NCBI GenBank assembly: GCA_028383925.1
Contig: JAOEWO010000002.1
Location: 1 to 64,000 of the forward strand
Direction of reading: 5' to 3'
Length of the DNA stretch: 64,000 bases
From: Winogradskyella sp.
GTDB lineage: Bacteria; Bacteroidota; Bacteroidia; Flavobacteriales; Flavobacteriaceae
The translations under genes were made by a program, and so were the position numbers. This document shows, piece by piece, positions 28,447-39,501 of this stretch (position 1 is the first letter of the stretch; every line of letters starts with the position of its first letter). The notes below the pieces were generated by a model. It searched no databases. It saw nothing but the letters and a program-made list of their open reading frames with translations, and was not told the DNA's origin.

Positions 28447-29349
28447 TTAAAAGAAAATATCTTGAGCCAGTCTAAAGGTATTAGCATGTGCATCTACAAT
28501 GGTTTTAATATCGTGAGAATAACCACCACCCATACTACACATTACAGGAATTTTATTGCTTTTGCAGTGTTCTAATACAAAACGGTCTCGTGCTTTACAA
28601 CCTAAAACAGACATGCCAAGCTTGCCCAATTTATCGGTTGCAATAACATCTACACCACAGAGGTAATAGATAAAGTCTGGTTTTTGTTCTTCAATTAGTT
28701 TTGGTAAAGTGTTTTTTAAAATGTTTAGGTATGTAGTATCATCTGTATCATTGTCTAACGGAATATCTAAGTCGCTCTGTTCTTTTTTAAATGGATAATT
28801 GTTTTTACCATGCATAGAAAAGGTAAAAACAGAGGGATCGTTTTTAAAAATTTCGGCAGTACCATTGCCTTGGTGTACATCTAAATCTACGATTAAAATT
28901 TTTTTAGCCAAACCTTTAGTTTGTAGGTAACGCGCACTAATGGCTTGGTCGTTTAATAAACAAAAGGCTTCTCCACGATTGGTATATGCGTGGTGTGTAC
29001 CACCAGCAATGTTCATAGCAATACCATGTGTTATGGCAAATTCACTTGCTTTAATACTACCATCGGCTATTATAACTTCGCGCTCTATTAAAACTTCGCT
29101 TAATGGGAAACCTATTTTTCTGGCAGCGCGTTGGTCTAAGGTTATGTTTAATAAATCATAGTAATATTCTGGCTCATGTACTGCAAGAATAAATTTATTG
29201 TTTGGTTTTTCAGGTTCAAAAAAATTATCACTACTACAGGTGCCTTCGTAAAGCAACTGTTGCGGTAACAAGTCGTATTTTTCCATAGGAAAACGGTGTC
29301 CTTCAGGTAATGGGTGTTTATAGATTGGGTGAAAAGCTATTTTAAGCAT
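28447..29349 (-). CDS. Histone deacetylase-family protein
   Basis: GGTHHAYTNRGEAFCLLNDQAISARYL; ILIVDLDVHQGNGTAEIF; MGGGYS. Confidence 0.95.
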   Translation of the reverse strand: MLKIAFHPIYKHPLPEGHRFPMEKYDLLPQQLLYEGTCSSDNFFEPEKPNNKFILAVHEPEYYYDLLNITLDQRAARKIGFPLSEVLIEREVIIADGSIKASEFAITHGIAMNIAGGTHHAYTNRGEAFCLLNDQAISARYLQTKGLAKKILIVDLDVHQGNGTAEIFKNDPSVFTFSMHGKNNYPFKKEQSDLDIPLDNDTDDTTYLNILKNTLPKLIEEQKPDFIYYLCGVDVIATDKLGKLGMSVLGCKARDRFVLEHCKSNKIPVMCSMGGGYSHDIKTIVDAHANTFRLAQDIFF

Positions 29350-29376
29350 TTAAATTAGTCATGAATTTAGAAATGT

Positions 29377-31758
29377 CTAATTTAAGGTTATAGATTTCTC
29401 TTCAAAAATAAATGCGCCATCATTTGCAATACCTTCTATAAAAAGTGTAATTGGTACTTTGGGTTGTTTTATTTTTAAGCTAATAGTTCCGTTTTCGTTT
29501 AATTTTAGTTGAGGTTTCCAATCAACAATACCGTAACCTTTAAAAAAGTTATCATCAAAATATTTGTACTTAGGTATATAAAATTGTTTTTCTGCACTAA
29601 ATGTTAAAGGTATTTTATAAGACTGCGCGGTTTTATTACTTACAAGAGATTTGTAAACTTCAGTATTAATGGTATATAATTTTAGTTCCCCATTATTACC
29701 TCTAGCCCCTCCACCAATACCACTTCGGTTTATTTCTATGTAGTCTATTTCATTTAAAGACATTCTATATAACATGCTTGTGCCCATTAATTGTTGGTCG
29801 TTTAAATACACCATCATAGGATTGTCTGATCGGCCTCCATAAAATTGTACTTCACCATTATTACCCACAACAGTTTCTACACGGTTGGCCCTGAGGTAAT
29901 CTTCTAATGTATAAAATGCATAACGCTCGTTGTCTGTAATAATTTTAACGGTCCCAAATCTGTTTTTACCTAGCTCACGGGTTCTAATTCTTAATTTATC
30001 TAGTTCTGATACGACGAGTACTTCATCTAATTGTTGTACTTCATCTAAGTTTTGGTAAGCCACAGAGTTAATATTCATGTCTACATCTAACGTGTTTGAT
30101 GCGGTAGGAATAAGTATATTTTGTTTAGTAGATATTGGTGGTATTTTACTGGGTATACTCTGTAAATAAAGTTTTGCAGGTAGTAGCCCATCATCTGCTT
30201 TTAAGCGCGATAAATAAATTTTATCTGTTTCTGAGATAAAAATATTTGGTATAAAAAAAGCGTTTTCGTTCTCGTTAAATTCAAATAAAGTAGGTTCCCA
30301 TTTTGGTGTAGCATGTAGCATGTAACTCGCTGCTTTGTCATTTTCATTGCCATTTACATTAGCTTTTAAGGTGATACCTTGCTCAAAAGGATAAAACTGA
30401 TTTGTGGTGTCATCGTAAATTTTATCCCAATTATAGCTGCTCCAACCTTGGGTTAATAGCAAATCATCTAACTCATATTTCTTTTTTTCATTTACATTGG
30501 TAAAGTAGTATTTTCCACGTTCTATAGTACCGTTTAAATAAGGTTGTAAATAAGTGTAAGAAAGGATGTTGTGATGCTTTTTGTACGATAGTGTTTTCTC
30601 TGGGAGTATAGATACACTCAACGAGCTAAACTGTGATGCGTTAATATTTTTATAACTTAAATCTATAGTTAAAGAGTCGTACTTTTTCTTAGCAGATACA
30701 CCATCAGAACTTATAATAGAAATACCTTGGTGGTTAAAAAACAGGCGTTCTGCAATGGGTTGGTCATCCTCGTTAAATAAGGTTATAATGTTAGTTCCTT
30801 TTGGGCAATTATTAAAATCTATAATTTTGGTAATTGTAGTTTTATCATTAAAATAAATATCTACTAGCTCATAAGCATCTCCATTGTGTATTAATAGGGT
30901 GTGGCGTTTATCTTTAATTTTTTGTAATGTAGAATTGTTGGTAGAAATAGACAGATATGCTTTGTCTTTTTGTCTTTTTAAAGATAAAATAATGCCATTA
31001 GCTTTAATGCTTTCACTTATGTTAAAGTTAAGATTAGTATCCTTATAATTTAGTTTTACGCGGTAGTTATTAGTGATATCTGCAAGTAACGGAAATTTAC
31101 TAATACCAAATTGATTGGTAGTAAACTCAGACAAAACTACATTATTTTTATCTACAACTTCGCCTGTTAAATTTGCTATACCAAGGCCATATTTATCTTT
31201 AATTACAACACCAATATTATTAATTATACCATTAAGTATATGGCCACTTTCTGGTAAAAATTGCGGATCTATGGTGCTGTCTTTTTCTGCGGCTTCTACA
31301 TAAGTTTCATTTGCAGGGTCTATAACTCTAATAGATTCTGTGTAGTAGTTTTGCTCATCAAAATTACGCATCCAGTTGGTGTAAGCTTTAAAGGTATAGT
31401 AACCAGATGAAAAAGTAGAATCTAAAGCTATGGCGTTAATTGCAATACCTTTATCTACACGTATAAGTTTCTCTTTTATAATTTTATTATTTGCATCAGA
31501 GATACTTACATACAAGTTGGTGGTTAATAATGAAGGTTTCTTATCTTTTTTATCTAAAACATAAGCTGTAAAGCCAATATCTTCACCTTTAATAAATGTA
31601 GATTTATTAAGGTGTGCATAAACGAGTTCTCTAGCCGCTTCTGTATAATCTTCATAAGCATCTACAATATCAGAGTCTTCTTGTGCTGTAGCAGAAAAGT
31701 TGAGAGAAAAAAATAAGGCAAACACAAGTGGGTACCTAAGGAAGATAAGCATTTTCAT
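29377..31758 (-). CDS. MG2-like protein with TonB plug-like domain
   Basis: YVHLNKSTFIKGEDIGFTAYVLD; plug-like LEDYLRANRVETVVGNNGEVQFYGGRSDNPMMVYLNDQ...IDYIEINRSG. Confidence 0.75.
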   Translation of the reverse strand: MKMLIFLRYPLVFALFFSLNFSATAQEDSDIVDAYEDYTEAARELVYAHLNKSTFIKGEDIGFTAYVLDKKDKKPSLLTTNLYVSISDANNKIIKEKLIRVDKGIAINAIALDSTFSSGYYTFKAYTNWMRNFDEQNYYTESIRVIDPANETYVEAAEKDSTIDPQFLPESGHILNGIINNIGVVIKDKYGLGIANLTGEVVDKNNVVLSEFTTNQFGISKFPLLADITNNYRVKLNYKDTNLNFNISESIKANGIILSLKRQKDKAYLSISTNNSTLQKIKDKRHTLLIHNGDAYELVDIYFNDKTTITKIIDFNNCPKGTNIITLFNEDDQPIAERLFFNHQGISIISSDGVSAKKKYDSLTIDLSYKNINASQFSSLSVSILPEKTLSYKKHHNILSYTYLQPYLNGTIERGKYYFTNVNEKKKYELDDLLLTQGWSSYNWDKIYDDTTNQFYPFEQGITLKANVNGNENDKAASYMLHATPKWEPTLFEFNENENAFFIPNIFISETDKIYLSRLKADDGLLPAKLYLQSIPSKIPPISTKQNILIPTASNTLDVDMNINSVAYQNLDEVQQLDEVLVVSELDKLRIRTRELGKNRFGTVKIITDNERYAFYTLEDYLRANRVETVVGNNGEVQFYGGRSDNPMMVYLNDQQLMGTSMLYRMSLNEIDYIEINRSGIGGGARGNNGELKLYTINTEVYKSLVSNKTAQSYKIPLTFSAEKQFYIPKYKYFDDNFFKGYGIVDWKPQLKLNENGTISLKIKQPKVPITLFIEGIANDGAFIFEEKSITLN

Positions 31759-31838
31759 AATGGGTAATTTTTTATATAAAAATATCGAAAATTAAACCAT
31801 TGCCATTCTTTTTAACTAATCTTTAAGGCATTAAAAAA

Positions 31839-33965
31839 TTACTTAATGAGTTGAAGCTGAATACGCTTTCTAGCCACATCTACCTCTAAAACTTTTACTA
31901 TAATTTGTTGGTGCAATTGTACGTGTTCATTTACATCTTTTACAAACGTATCTGATAAATTTGAAACATGTATGAGTCCACTTTCTTTAATCCCAACATC
32001 TACAAAACAGCCAAAATTGGTAATATTGTTTACAATACCTGGTAATAATTGGCCAGTATGTAAGTCTGTAATTGTTTTTATGTTTTCATTAAAGGCAAAA
32101 ACCTTAGCTTGTTCTCTAATGTCTAAACCTGGTTTTTCTAACTCTTTTATAATATCTTGAAGCGTTAATAAACCAATAGTGTCTGTATAATATTTTTTTA
32201 AATCTATATTTTGAAGCACTGTTCTATTGCCTATAAGTTCTTTAAGTAAAACACCTTCGTCTTTAGCCATTTTTTCAACTATTCTATAAGTTTCAGGATG
32301 TACAGACGAATCGTCGAGCGGATTTTTAGCATCTCTAATTCTTAAAAATCCAGCAGCTTGCTCGTAGGCTTTACCACCTAAACGGGGTACTTTTTTAATG
32401 GTATTTCTAGAGGTAAAAGCGCCATTTTTATTACGATAATTAAAAATATTTTCGGCCAGTTTTGGTCCAATACCAGATACATAACTGAGTAAAGAGGAAC
32501 TTGCAGTATTAATATTAACACCTACTGCGTTTACACAATTTTCTACCACAACATCGAGTTGTTTTTGAAGTTTGCTTTGGTCTATATCGTGCTGATATTG
32601 ACCAACGCCTATAGATTTAGCATCAATCTTTACCAACTCTGCTAAAGGGTCTTGTAAACGTCTACCAATAGAAACAGACCCTCTAACTGTAACATCGTAA
32701 TTAGGAAACTCGTCGCGTGCAATTTTTGAAGCAGAATAAATACTCGCGCCAGCCTCACTCACCACAAAAACCTGAATGTCGTTTTTAAACTGAATTTTTC
32801 TAATTATAGCTTCTGTTTCTCTCGATGCTGTACCATTACCAATAGCAATGGCTTCAATTTTATAAGCTTCAACTAAAGACGCTATCTTTTTTATAGCACC
32901 AATACTGTCGCTTTTTGGTGGATGTGGGTATATAGTTTCGTTATGCTTTAAAGCACCTTGTGCATCTAGGCAAACCACTTTACAGCCTGTTCTAAAACCA
33001 GGATCTATAGCTAAAACACGTTTTTCGCCAAGGGGAGAGCCTAATAGTAATTGTCTTAAGTTTTTCGCAAAAACAGTAATAGCGCCTTCGTCTGCTTTTT
33101 CTTTTGTATTTTGAAGTGCTTCGTTGCTTAACGACGGAAATAATAAGCGTTTGTAAGCATCTGCAATAGCTAGTTTTATTTGGTTTGCACAAGCATTTTG
33201 ACTTCGTATAAGTCTGTCTTCAATATATTTTAAAATACGAAGGTTGTCTATTTCAATTTTAATACGAACAAAGCCTTCATGTTCTGCTCTTAAAATGGCT
33301 AATAATCTATGAGAAGGAATTCTGTTTAAACTTTCTGACCAATCAAAATAATCTCTAAATTTCTGAGCTTTTTCGTCTTCAGCCTTACTTTTTATAGCTT
33401 TAGTTGCAATTTGGGCTTGACGATTTAATTGGTTTCTAAGATGATTTCTAATATCTGTACGCTCATTAATCCACTCTGCAATAATATGTCTTGCACCTTC
33501 TAAGGCATCTTCAATAGTATAAATTTTACCTTTTGTATAACGTAATGCTACAGATTCTATAGCGGTTGTATTTTGGCTCATTATAATTTTGGCCAGTGGT
33601 TCTAAACCATTTTTACGCGCAGTTTCAGCTTTTGTTTTTCGCTTTTTCTTGTAGGGTAAATAGAGATCTTCAAGTAAGGTTAAATCTTGCGTTTTTTTAA
33701 TCTTTAGTTTTAAGTCTTCTGTTAAAACTTGTTGTTCTTCTAATGCTTTTAAAATTGTTGTTTTTCGTTTTTCTAATGCTTCAAATTCATCTTTAAATTT
33801 TACAATATCTCCAATCTGTACTTCGTCTAAGTTGCCTGTGGCTTCTTTTCTATAACGCGAAATAAAGGGAATGGTACAATCTTCGTTTAAAAGTTGGACG
33901 GTATTTTTAACCGAAGATTCTGCTATTTTGGTTTTTGAGACTATGTAGTTTAATAATTGAGTCAT
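31839..33965 (-). CDS. tex: Tex family transcription accessory protein (S1 RNA-binding)
   Basis: IPFISRYRKEATGNLDEVQI; RVLAIDPGFRTGCKVVCLD; GIVNNITNFGCFVDVGIKESGLIHVSNLSDTFV. Confidence 0.97.
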   Translation of the reverse strand: MTQLLNYIVSKTKIAESSVKNTVQLLNEDCTIPFISRYRKEATGNLDEVQIGDIVKFKDEFEALEKRKTTILKALEEQQVLTEDLKLKIKKTQDLTLLEDLYLPYKKKRKTKAETARKNGLEPLAKIIMSQNTTAIESVALRYTKGKIYTIEDALEGARHIIAEWINERTDIRNHLRNQLNRQAQIATKAIKSKAEDEKAQKFRDYFDWSESLNRIPSHRLLAILRAEHEGFVRIKIEIDNLRILKYIEDRLIRSQNACANQIKLAIADAYKRLLFPSLSNEALQNTKEKADEGAITVFAKNLRQLLLGSPLGEKRVLAIDPGFRTGCKVVCLDAQGALKHNETIYPHPPKSDSIGAIKKIASLVEAYKIEAIAIGNGTASRETEAIIRKIQFKNDIQVFVVSEAGASIYSASKIARDEFPNYDVTVRGSVSIGRRLQDPLAELVKIDAKSIGVGQYQHDIDQSKLQKQLDVVVENCVNAVGVNINTASSSLLSYVSGIGPKLAENIFNYRNKNGAFTSRNTIKKVPRLGGKAYEQAAGFLRIRDAKNPLDDSSVHPETYRIVEKMAKDEGVLLKELIGNRTVLQNIDLKKYYTDTIGLLTLQDIIKELEKPGLDIREQAKVFAFNENIKTITDLHTGQLLPGIVNNITNFGCFVDVGIKESGLIHVSNLSDTFVKDVNEHVQLHQQIIVKVLEVDVARKRIQLQLIK

Positions 33966-34104
33966 TAGTAAGCAAAGCGTATGGTGTTAATTATTATAAC
34001 AATTTTTAATCATCATTTTGTAAGAAGCGTATTTAATATAAATCTCTTTTTTGCCTTTGTAAGTATGATTTATTTTTGTTCTATTACGTGCCTAATTATA
34101 TACA

Positions 34105-36165
34105 TTAACTAATCTTTAAACCATTAGAAACATTAGCTGTATCTGGGTTTACAAAAACCAAATTACCACCTTCGTCCTCAGTCATTAAAATCATGCCTTG
34201 GCTCTCAACTCCTCGCAATGCTCTTGGTGCTAAATTTACAAGAACAGTAACACGCTTGCCAACAATGTCTTCTGGTTTAAAACTTTCTGCAATACCAGAA
34301 ACAATAGTACGTACATCTATACCAGTATCTACTTTTAAAACTAAAAGCTTTTTAGTTTTAGGCATTTTTTCAGCTTCGATAATGGTACCAACTCTAATAT
34401 CTAATTTTGTGAAATCATCAAAAGTAATTTCTTCTTTTTGAGGTTCTAAAACTTTAGCAGCCGCTTCATTTGCCTTTTTACTAGCTTCTAGTTTTTCGCG
34501 TTGTTTTTCGATTTCTGAATCTTCGATTTTTGAAAATAATAATTCTCCTTTACTGATTTTATGATTTGCAGGTAGTAATACTTCTTTAGTTGAAACATCG
34601 CCCCAATTAGCTTCTGCATCGCGTTCAGAATGACAAAGAATTCCTTTTAATTTAGTTGACGTAAATGGTAAAAAAGGTTCAGATAAAATAGCTAAAGCAG
34701 ATGCAATTTGTAAGGCAACAAACATTACCGTTTTGGTGCGTTCCTCATCTGTTTTTATGGTTTTCCATGGCTCTTCATCTGCTAAGTATTTGTTACCAAG
34801 GCGTGCTAAGTTCATTAACTCTTGGCTAGCTTCTCTAAAACGGTAACGCTCTATAGAGCTAGAGATGACTGCAGGATATGCTTTTAAAGTGGCTAAAGTG
34901 TCTTGGTCTATTGTTTTGTAGTCCGCAGGTGTTGGGACAATACCATCGTAATATTTGTTGGTAAGTACCACGACACGATTAATGAAATTACCAAAAATGG
35001 CCACTAATTCATTGTTGTTTCTGGCTTGAAAATCGCTCCAAGTAAAATCATTATCCTTGGTTTCTGGAGCGTTAGCTGTTAGCGCATAGCGTAATACATC
35101 TTGCTGATTAGGAAAATCTATTAAATAATCTGGTAACCAAACCGCCCAATTTTTTGAAGTCGAAAGTTTACTGCCTTCTAGGTTTAAAAACTCATTTGCA
35201 GGCACATTATCTGGTAAAATGTAAGAACCTTCAGCTTTTAACATTGCTGGAAAAATAATGCAATGAAACACAATATTATCTTTACCTATAAAGTGTACTA
35301 GTTTAGTGTTTTCGTCTTTCCAGTAGTCTTCCCAATTTTTACCCTCGCGTGCAGCCCATTCTTTTGTTGCTGATATGTAGCCAATAGGCGCATCAAACCA
35401 AACATATAAGACTTTACCTTCGCCACCTTCGACAGGGACTTTAATACCCCAATCTAAATCTCTTGTTACGGCTCTTGGTCTTAAGCCATCATCTATCCAT
35501 GATTTTACTTGTCCGTAAACATTAGGTTTCCAATCTTTTTTATGGCCTTCTAAAATCCACTTTTTTAGAAACGCTTCATGCTTATTTAAAGGTAAAAACC
35601 AGTGTTTTGTCTCCTTTAGGCTTGGTACATTTCCTGTTATGGCAGATTTTGGGTTTATTAAATCTGTGGCATTATGGCTAGTGCCACAGTTTTCGCATTG
35701 GTCTCCATAACTTTCTTCATTACCACATTTTGGGCAAGTGCCTACTACAAAACGGTCTGCTAAAAATTGGTTGGCTTCTGCATCGTAAAGTTGTGCAGAG
35801 ACTTCTTCTACAAACTCGTTTTTGTCGTACAAGGTTTTAAAAAATTCTGAAGCCGTATCATGATGAATTTTAGCTGATGTCCGTGAATAATTATCAAACG
35901 TGATACCAAAATCTTCAAAAGAAGTTTTGATTATTGCATGGTATTTGTCAACAATATCTTGTGGTGTTACCCCTTCTTTTTTTGCTTTTATTGTAATAGG
36001 TACTCCGTGCTCATCGCTTCCACAAATAAAAGCAACATCGTTACCTGTTAATCTTAAATATCTTGCATAGATATCAGCGGGTACGTAAACACCTGCTAAA
36101 TGGCCAATATGTATTGGGCCGTTAGTATATGGTAAGGCTGCGGTAATTGTATAACGTTTAGACAT
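34105..36165 (-). CDS. metG: Methionine--tRNA ligase with C-terminal tRNA-binding domain
   Basis: [76 protein letters not shown]. Confidence 0.98.
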   Translation of the reverse strand: MSKRYTITAALPYTNGPIHIGHLAGVYVPADIYARYLRLTGNDVAFICGSDEHGVPITIKAKKEGVTPQDIVDKYHAIIKTSFEDFGITFDNYSRTSAKIHHDTASEFFKTLYDKNEFVEEVSAQLYDAEANQFLADRFVVGTCPKCGNEESYGDQCENCGTSHNATDLINPKSAITGNVPSLKETKHWFLPLNKHEAFLKKWILEGHKKDWKPNVYGQVKSWIDDGLRPRAVTRDLDWGIKVPVEGGEGKVLYVWFDAPIGYISATKEWAAREGKNWEDYWKDENTKLVHFIGKDNIVFHCIIFPAMLKAEGSYILPDNVPANEFLNLEGSKLSTSKNWAVWLPDYLIDFPNQQDVLRYALTANAPETKDNDFTWSDFQARNNNELVAIFGNFINRVVVLTNKYYDGIVPTPADYKTIDQDTLATLKAYPAVISSSIERYRFREASQELMNLARLGNKYLADEEPWKTIKTDEERTKTVMFVALQIASALAILSEPFLPFTSTKLKGILCHSERDAEANWGDVSTKEVLLPANHKISKGELLFSKIEDSEIEKQREKLEASKKANEAAAKVLEPQKEEITFDDFTKLDIRVGTIIEAEKMPKTKKLLVLKVDTGIDVRTIVSGIAESFKPEDIVGKRVTVLVNLAPRALRGVESQGMILMTEDEGGNLVFVNPDTANVSNGLKIS

Positions 36166-36218
36166 GAAGCTTTATTTAATTAGACGGCAAATTTACGATT
36201 TTACAGCTAGTTAATAAA

Positions 36219-36256
36219 ATAAAGAAGCCTTTAGGATTAACTAAAGGCTTCTTTAT
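36219..36256. terminator. Rho-independent terminator
   Basis: ATAAAGAAGCCTTTAG-GATTAA-CTAAAGGCTTCTTTAT. Confidence 0.85.
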
Positions 36257-36270
36257 TATTAAGTGTCAAT

Positions 36271-37875
36271 TTATCTTATAATTAAGGGTTTGCTAAAGTT
36301 TTTATTTCCTACAGAAATTCTATAAATATACTGACCTACGTATAGTTTTTGTGTCACTGTATTTTTAACACTTATGTTATGCTCGCCAGCAAATAACATT
36401 TCATTTTTTAAAGTAGCCACATCTCTACCCATAATATCATATAACTTAACAACAGTATGCTGAGTATATGGGTTTTTGATATGAATAATAGTATCTAAAT
36501 CTGTATAAATTACCTGATGCTTAAATCTGTTTTGATTAAAATCATCTACAGATAAGAGACTACAATTAAAACCAAGATCTACCCTTGCATAGGTTTGGTT
36601 AAGAAGAGCTTCGTCAACTAAATCTGCATCAATACAGAGCCACTCTTGCATTACTGTGGCATAAACTTCTCTAAAATCTTGGGTGTAATTAAGGTTGCCA
36701 TTTGTAAGATTACTTAAATCTGGATGATCGCTCACAAAGCCATTACCTTGTAAAGCTGGGCCAAATAATAGCAGTGGTGCAGCAGTGCCATGATCTGTAC
36801 CGTTAGAGCCATTTTCGTAAACGCGACGTCCAAATTCGCTAATACTCATAGACATCACTTTATCATCATGTCCCGATTGTGCTAAATCTTCATAAAAGGT
36901 TTTAATAGAGTTAGATAAATCTACTAATAAGTCTCTATGGTTATTTACTTGGTTGGCATGTGTATCAAAACTGCCAAGCGTAACCATATACACTTTAGTA
37001 CCCAAATTGCCTTTAATAAGACGTGCTACTATAGAAAGTTGTCGTCCTAAATCAGAATCCATATACTCAGAGGTATTTACACCTTCTGTATAGGCTTCAT
37101 GTATAGTACCTGCATATTGATATGTTGTATTTGTTGTACCACGCATAAATTCTAATTGCTCTCCATAAATGCAATCTGGAAAATTAGACATGTCGTGAAC
37201 CGTACCATTTTCTGCAATAGCTTGTAGTTGGTTAGGGTTGGCTACCGAAAACGCAAAGTTACTTGTGTCGCTATCAAAAATTAAATTTCCAATACTTCCT
37301 ATTTGCACAGCTGCTGGCACATCTGGCGGGTTTATTAAATATTCTGGGTATAAGTCTTCAAAATGTCTACCTAACCAGCCAGATTGGGTGCTATTTGTTG
37401 GGTCTGTTGAGGCCCAAATATCTGAACCTGCAAAGTGAGATTGACTAGAGTTTTCATAACCAACTCCATTTACAACCTTCATACCGCCATTATCCCAAAG
37501 GCCTAGTAGGTCATCCATATAGCTTGGCATACCAAAATTTGGTGTTAAAGCTGTTATTTGATTTTGATAATGTCTAATGTTTGGTCTATATGCAGCATAG
37601 GTGTCATAATCGTAAAGTGGTACAATGGTATTAAGGCCATCGTTACCTCCTTTAAGTCTTATAATAACGAGAACCCTGTCTGTTTCTGAGCTACTAATAG
37701 CTGCGGCAAGTTTAGAATTACTAGAAGCAGAGAGTGGCATGCCACCTAACATCATACTTCCGGCACCAGCAAGACCTAAGGCTTGTAAAAAAGAGCGTCG
37801 ATTCCATTTCTTATGTTCTAAATCATGTTCGTTAGTACCAAATTTAGTGTCTTTGCTTGAGTTGTGTTCGCACAT
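36271..37875 (-). CDS. DUF1501 family protein with T9SS CTD
   Basis: KWNRRSFLQALGLAGAGSM Tat-like motif; VLVIIRLKGGNDGLNTIVPL; SQSHFAGSDIW; C-terminal VKLYDIMGRDVATLKNEML. Confidence 0.9.
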   Translation of the reverse strand: MCEHNSSKDTKFGTNEHDLEHKKWNRRSFLQALGLAGAGSMMLGGMPLSASSNSKLAAAISSSETDRVLVIIRLKGGNDGLNTIVPLYDYDTYAAYRPNIRHYQNQITALTPNFGMPSYMDDLLGLWDNGGMKVVNGVGYENSSQSHFAGSDIWASTDPTNSTQSGWLGRHFEDLYPEYLINPPDVPAAVQIGSIGNLIFDSDTSNFAFSVANPNQLQAIAENGTVHDMSNFPDCIYGEQLEFMRGTTNTTYQYAGTIHEAYTEGVNTSEYMDSDLGRQLSIVARLIKGNLGTKVYMVTLGSFDTHANQVNNHRDLLVDLSNSIKTFYEDLAQSGHDDKVMSMSISEFGRRVYENGSNGTDHGTAAPLLLFGPALQGNGFVSDHPDLSNLTNGNLNYTQDFREVYATVMQEWLCIDADLVDEALLNQTYARVDLGFNCSLLSVDDFNQNRFKHQVIYTDLDTIIHIKNPYTQHTVVKLYDIMGRDVATLKNEMLFAGEHNISVKNTVTQKLYVGQYIYRISVGNKNFSKPLIIR

Positions 37876-37884
37876 AATAATAGG

Positions 37885-39342
37885 TTATTTAAGTTGAAAT
37901 TCGGGAAGTTTTATTAAGTGAAGTAGCAGAAGTACCACTTGGTATGGAACAGACTCGTATTGTAAATTCCATATTTGATTTTCGTAATAATTTTCAGGTA
38001 AATTATGTTTAAAAATATCTGTAGCAGCTTGGTAATCTTCAATTGAGTATAATTCTAAAGGCATAAACCTATCTATAATACTTTTAGCAACTATATAAGG
38101 ATCATTACTATTATTAGAACTTTCAATCGCAAATGCTCGTAATTCTTCATTAAAATTATTCCAAGTGTGCCAAATGGTCCATTGTAGTATTTCCCAACGT
38201 CCTGTAAGTGTGCTAGAGTTAATCCAGTCTCTGTCTCCTTGCCAACCAGCAACATCAACAGGCTCAAACATTTGCTGCCCTAGTACATTGTTAAACCATA
38301 CCATGGCTTCGTAATGGTCTTGTTGTAGGCTAAAATTTGTGATGTTTAGATATGACATCGTCATATCGTAAGGACTTTTAATTTGAGTACCTATGGTTTT
38401 AGAATCAAAAAAGTGTTCACTTTTAAAGAGTATTCTAAGTATGTTACTAATATTAAAATCTTGAACAAAAATGCTTGCCATTTCTGTAACAACTGTTTCG
38501 TTTACTGTTGCGCTTACAAAATAACTGTAGAGTTTTTTACAAATAAATTGGGCTATTTGCGGTGCTCTTTCTTCAAAAAGAAGATCTATTAAGCCATCAT
38601 AATCGTAGTTGCCAGTTTGATTGAAAATTGTTTTTTCTGAATTGTCAAAAGTACTAGCGTCAAAGTAAATAGGGTAGGTCCAGTTTTCTCGATGATTATA
38701 GCCTGTAAGTGCTTTAGAGGTTTCTACAATATCATTTTGGGTATAGCCATTATCTACCCCAAGGGTAAACAATTCGAAAAGTTCGCGTGCGTAATTTTCG
38801 TTAGGGCTGTTATTTGTGTTTTCTAATCCGTTAAGAAAAACCAGCATGGCACTTGTTTTACCTATTGCTCTAACAAATTCTTGGAAGTTTCCTAATAGGT
38901 GTTCTTCAATAGTGCTATAGTATTCATACAAATGATTACTTGCATAATAATCTTCTAGTCGCGTTACAAAATGATTACTCCAAAATAAAACCAAACGTCC
39001 TTTTAGGCCTGTGGTTTGCATTTGGTTCATCACTTCTAAAAATATTTCTCTATGATTTTCTTGAGTTTGTTCGTCAAAATCAAATCCTAAATTAGCATAA
39101 TCATCATTAGTGAAATCTGCCCAAACGGGTTCTGGCCAACTCGGTGCGTTTAAAGACGTGTCTATAAGTTGATTTATTAAATCGTTTGGTGCTAATGCTA
39201 GTGAAGCATCAATAGTAGCTTTGTTTGCATCATAACCAAGGCGTCTATAAGCGTGCCTTATACGTTCTGCGTTCCAGGGGTTTAGGGTAGATGGTACATA
39301 AGGTTGTAATGTACTTGTTATACAAGATGTAAAGACACTCAT
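37885..39342 (-). CDS. DUF1800 family protein
   Basis: RIRHAYRRLGYDANKATID; LVLFWSNHFVTRL; NENYARELFELFTLGVDNGYTQNDIVETSKALTG. Confidence 0.92.
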   Translation of the reverse strand: MSVFTSCITSTLQPYVPSTLNPWNAERIRHAYRRLGYDANKATIDASLALAPNDLINQLIDTSLNAPSWPEPVWADFTNDDYANLGFDFDEQTQENHREIFLEVMNQMQTTGLKGRLVLFWSNHFVTRLEDYYASNHLYEYYSTIEEHLLGNFQEFVRAIGKTSAMLVFLNGLENTNNSPNENYARELFELFTLGVDNGYTQNDIVETSKALTGYNHRENWTYPIYFDASTFDNSEKTIFNQTGNYDYDGLIDLLFEERAPQIAQFICKKLYSYFVSATVNETVVTEMASIFVQDFNISNILRILFKSEHFFDSKTIGTQIKSPYDMTMSYLNITNFSLQQDHYEAMVWFNNVLGQQMFEPVDVAGWQGDRDWINSSTLTGRWEILQWTIWHTWNNFNEELRAFAIESSNNSNDPYIVAKSIIDRFMPLELYSIEDYQAATDIFKHNLPENYYENQIWNLQYESVPYQVVLLLLHLIKLPEFQLK

Positions 39343-39501
39343 AAGTAGGAATTTTTAATTAAACTAGTTTAAAAGAACTAATAATTTAAATAAGATACGT
39401 TTATATTATGTTATTTAGATGTTTTGTGTTAAAAAAATATTAAAATAGCATTATTTATTAATCTGAATATAACTTTTTTATATTTACACAAAGCTATTTA
39501 T

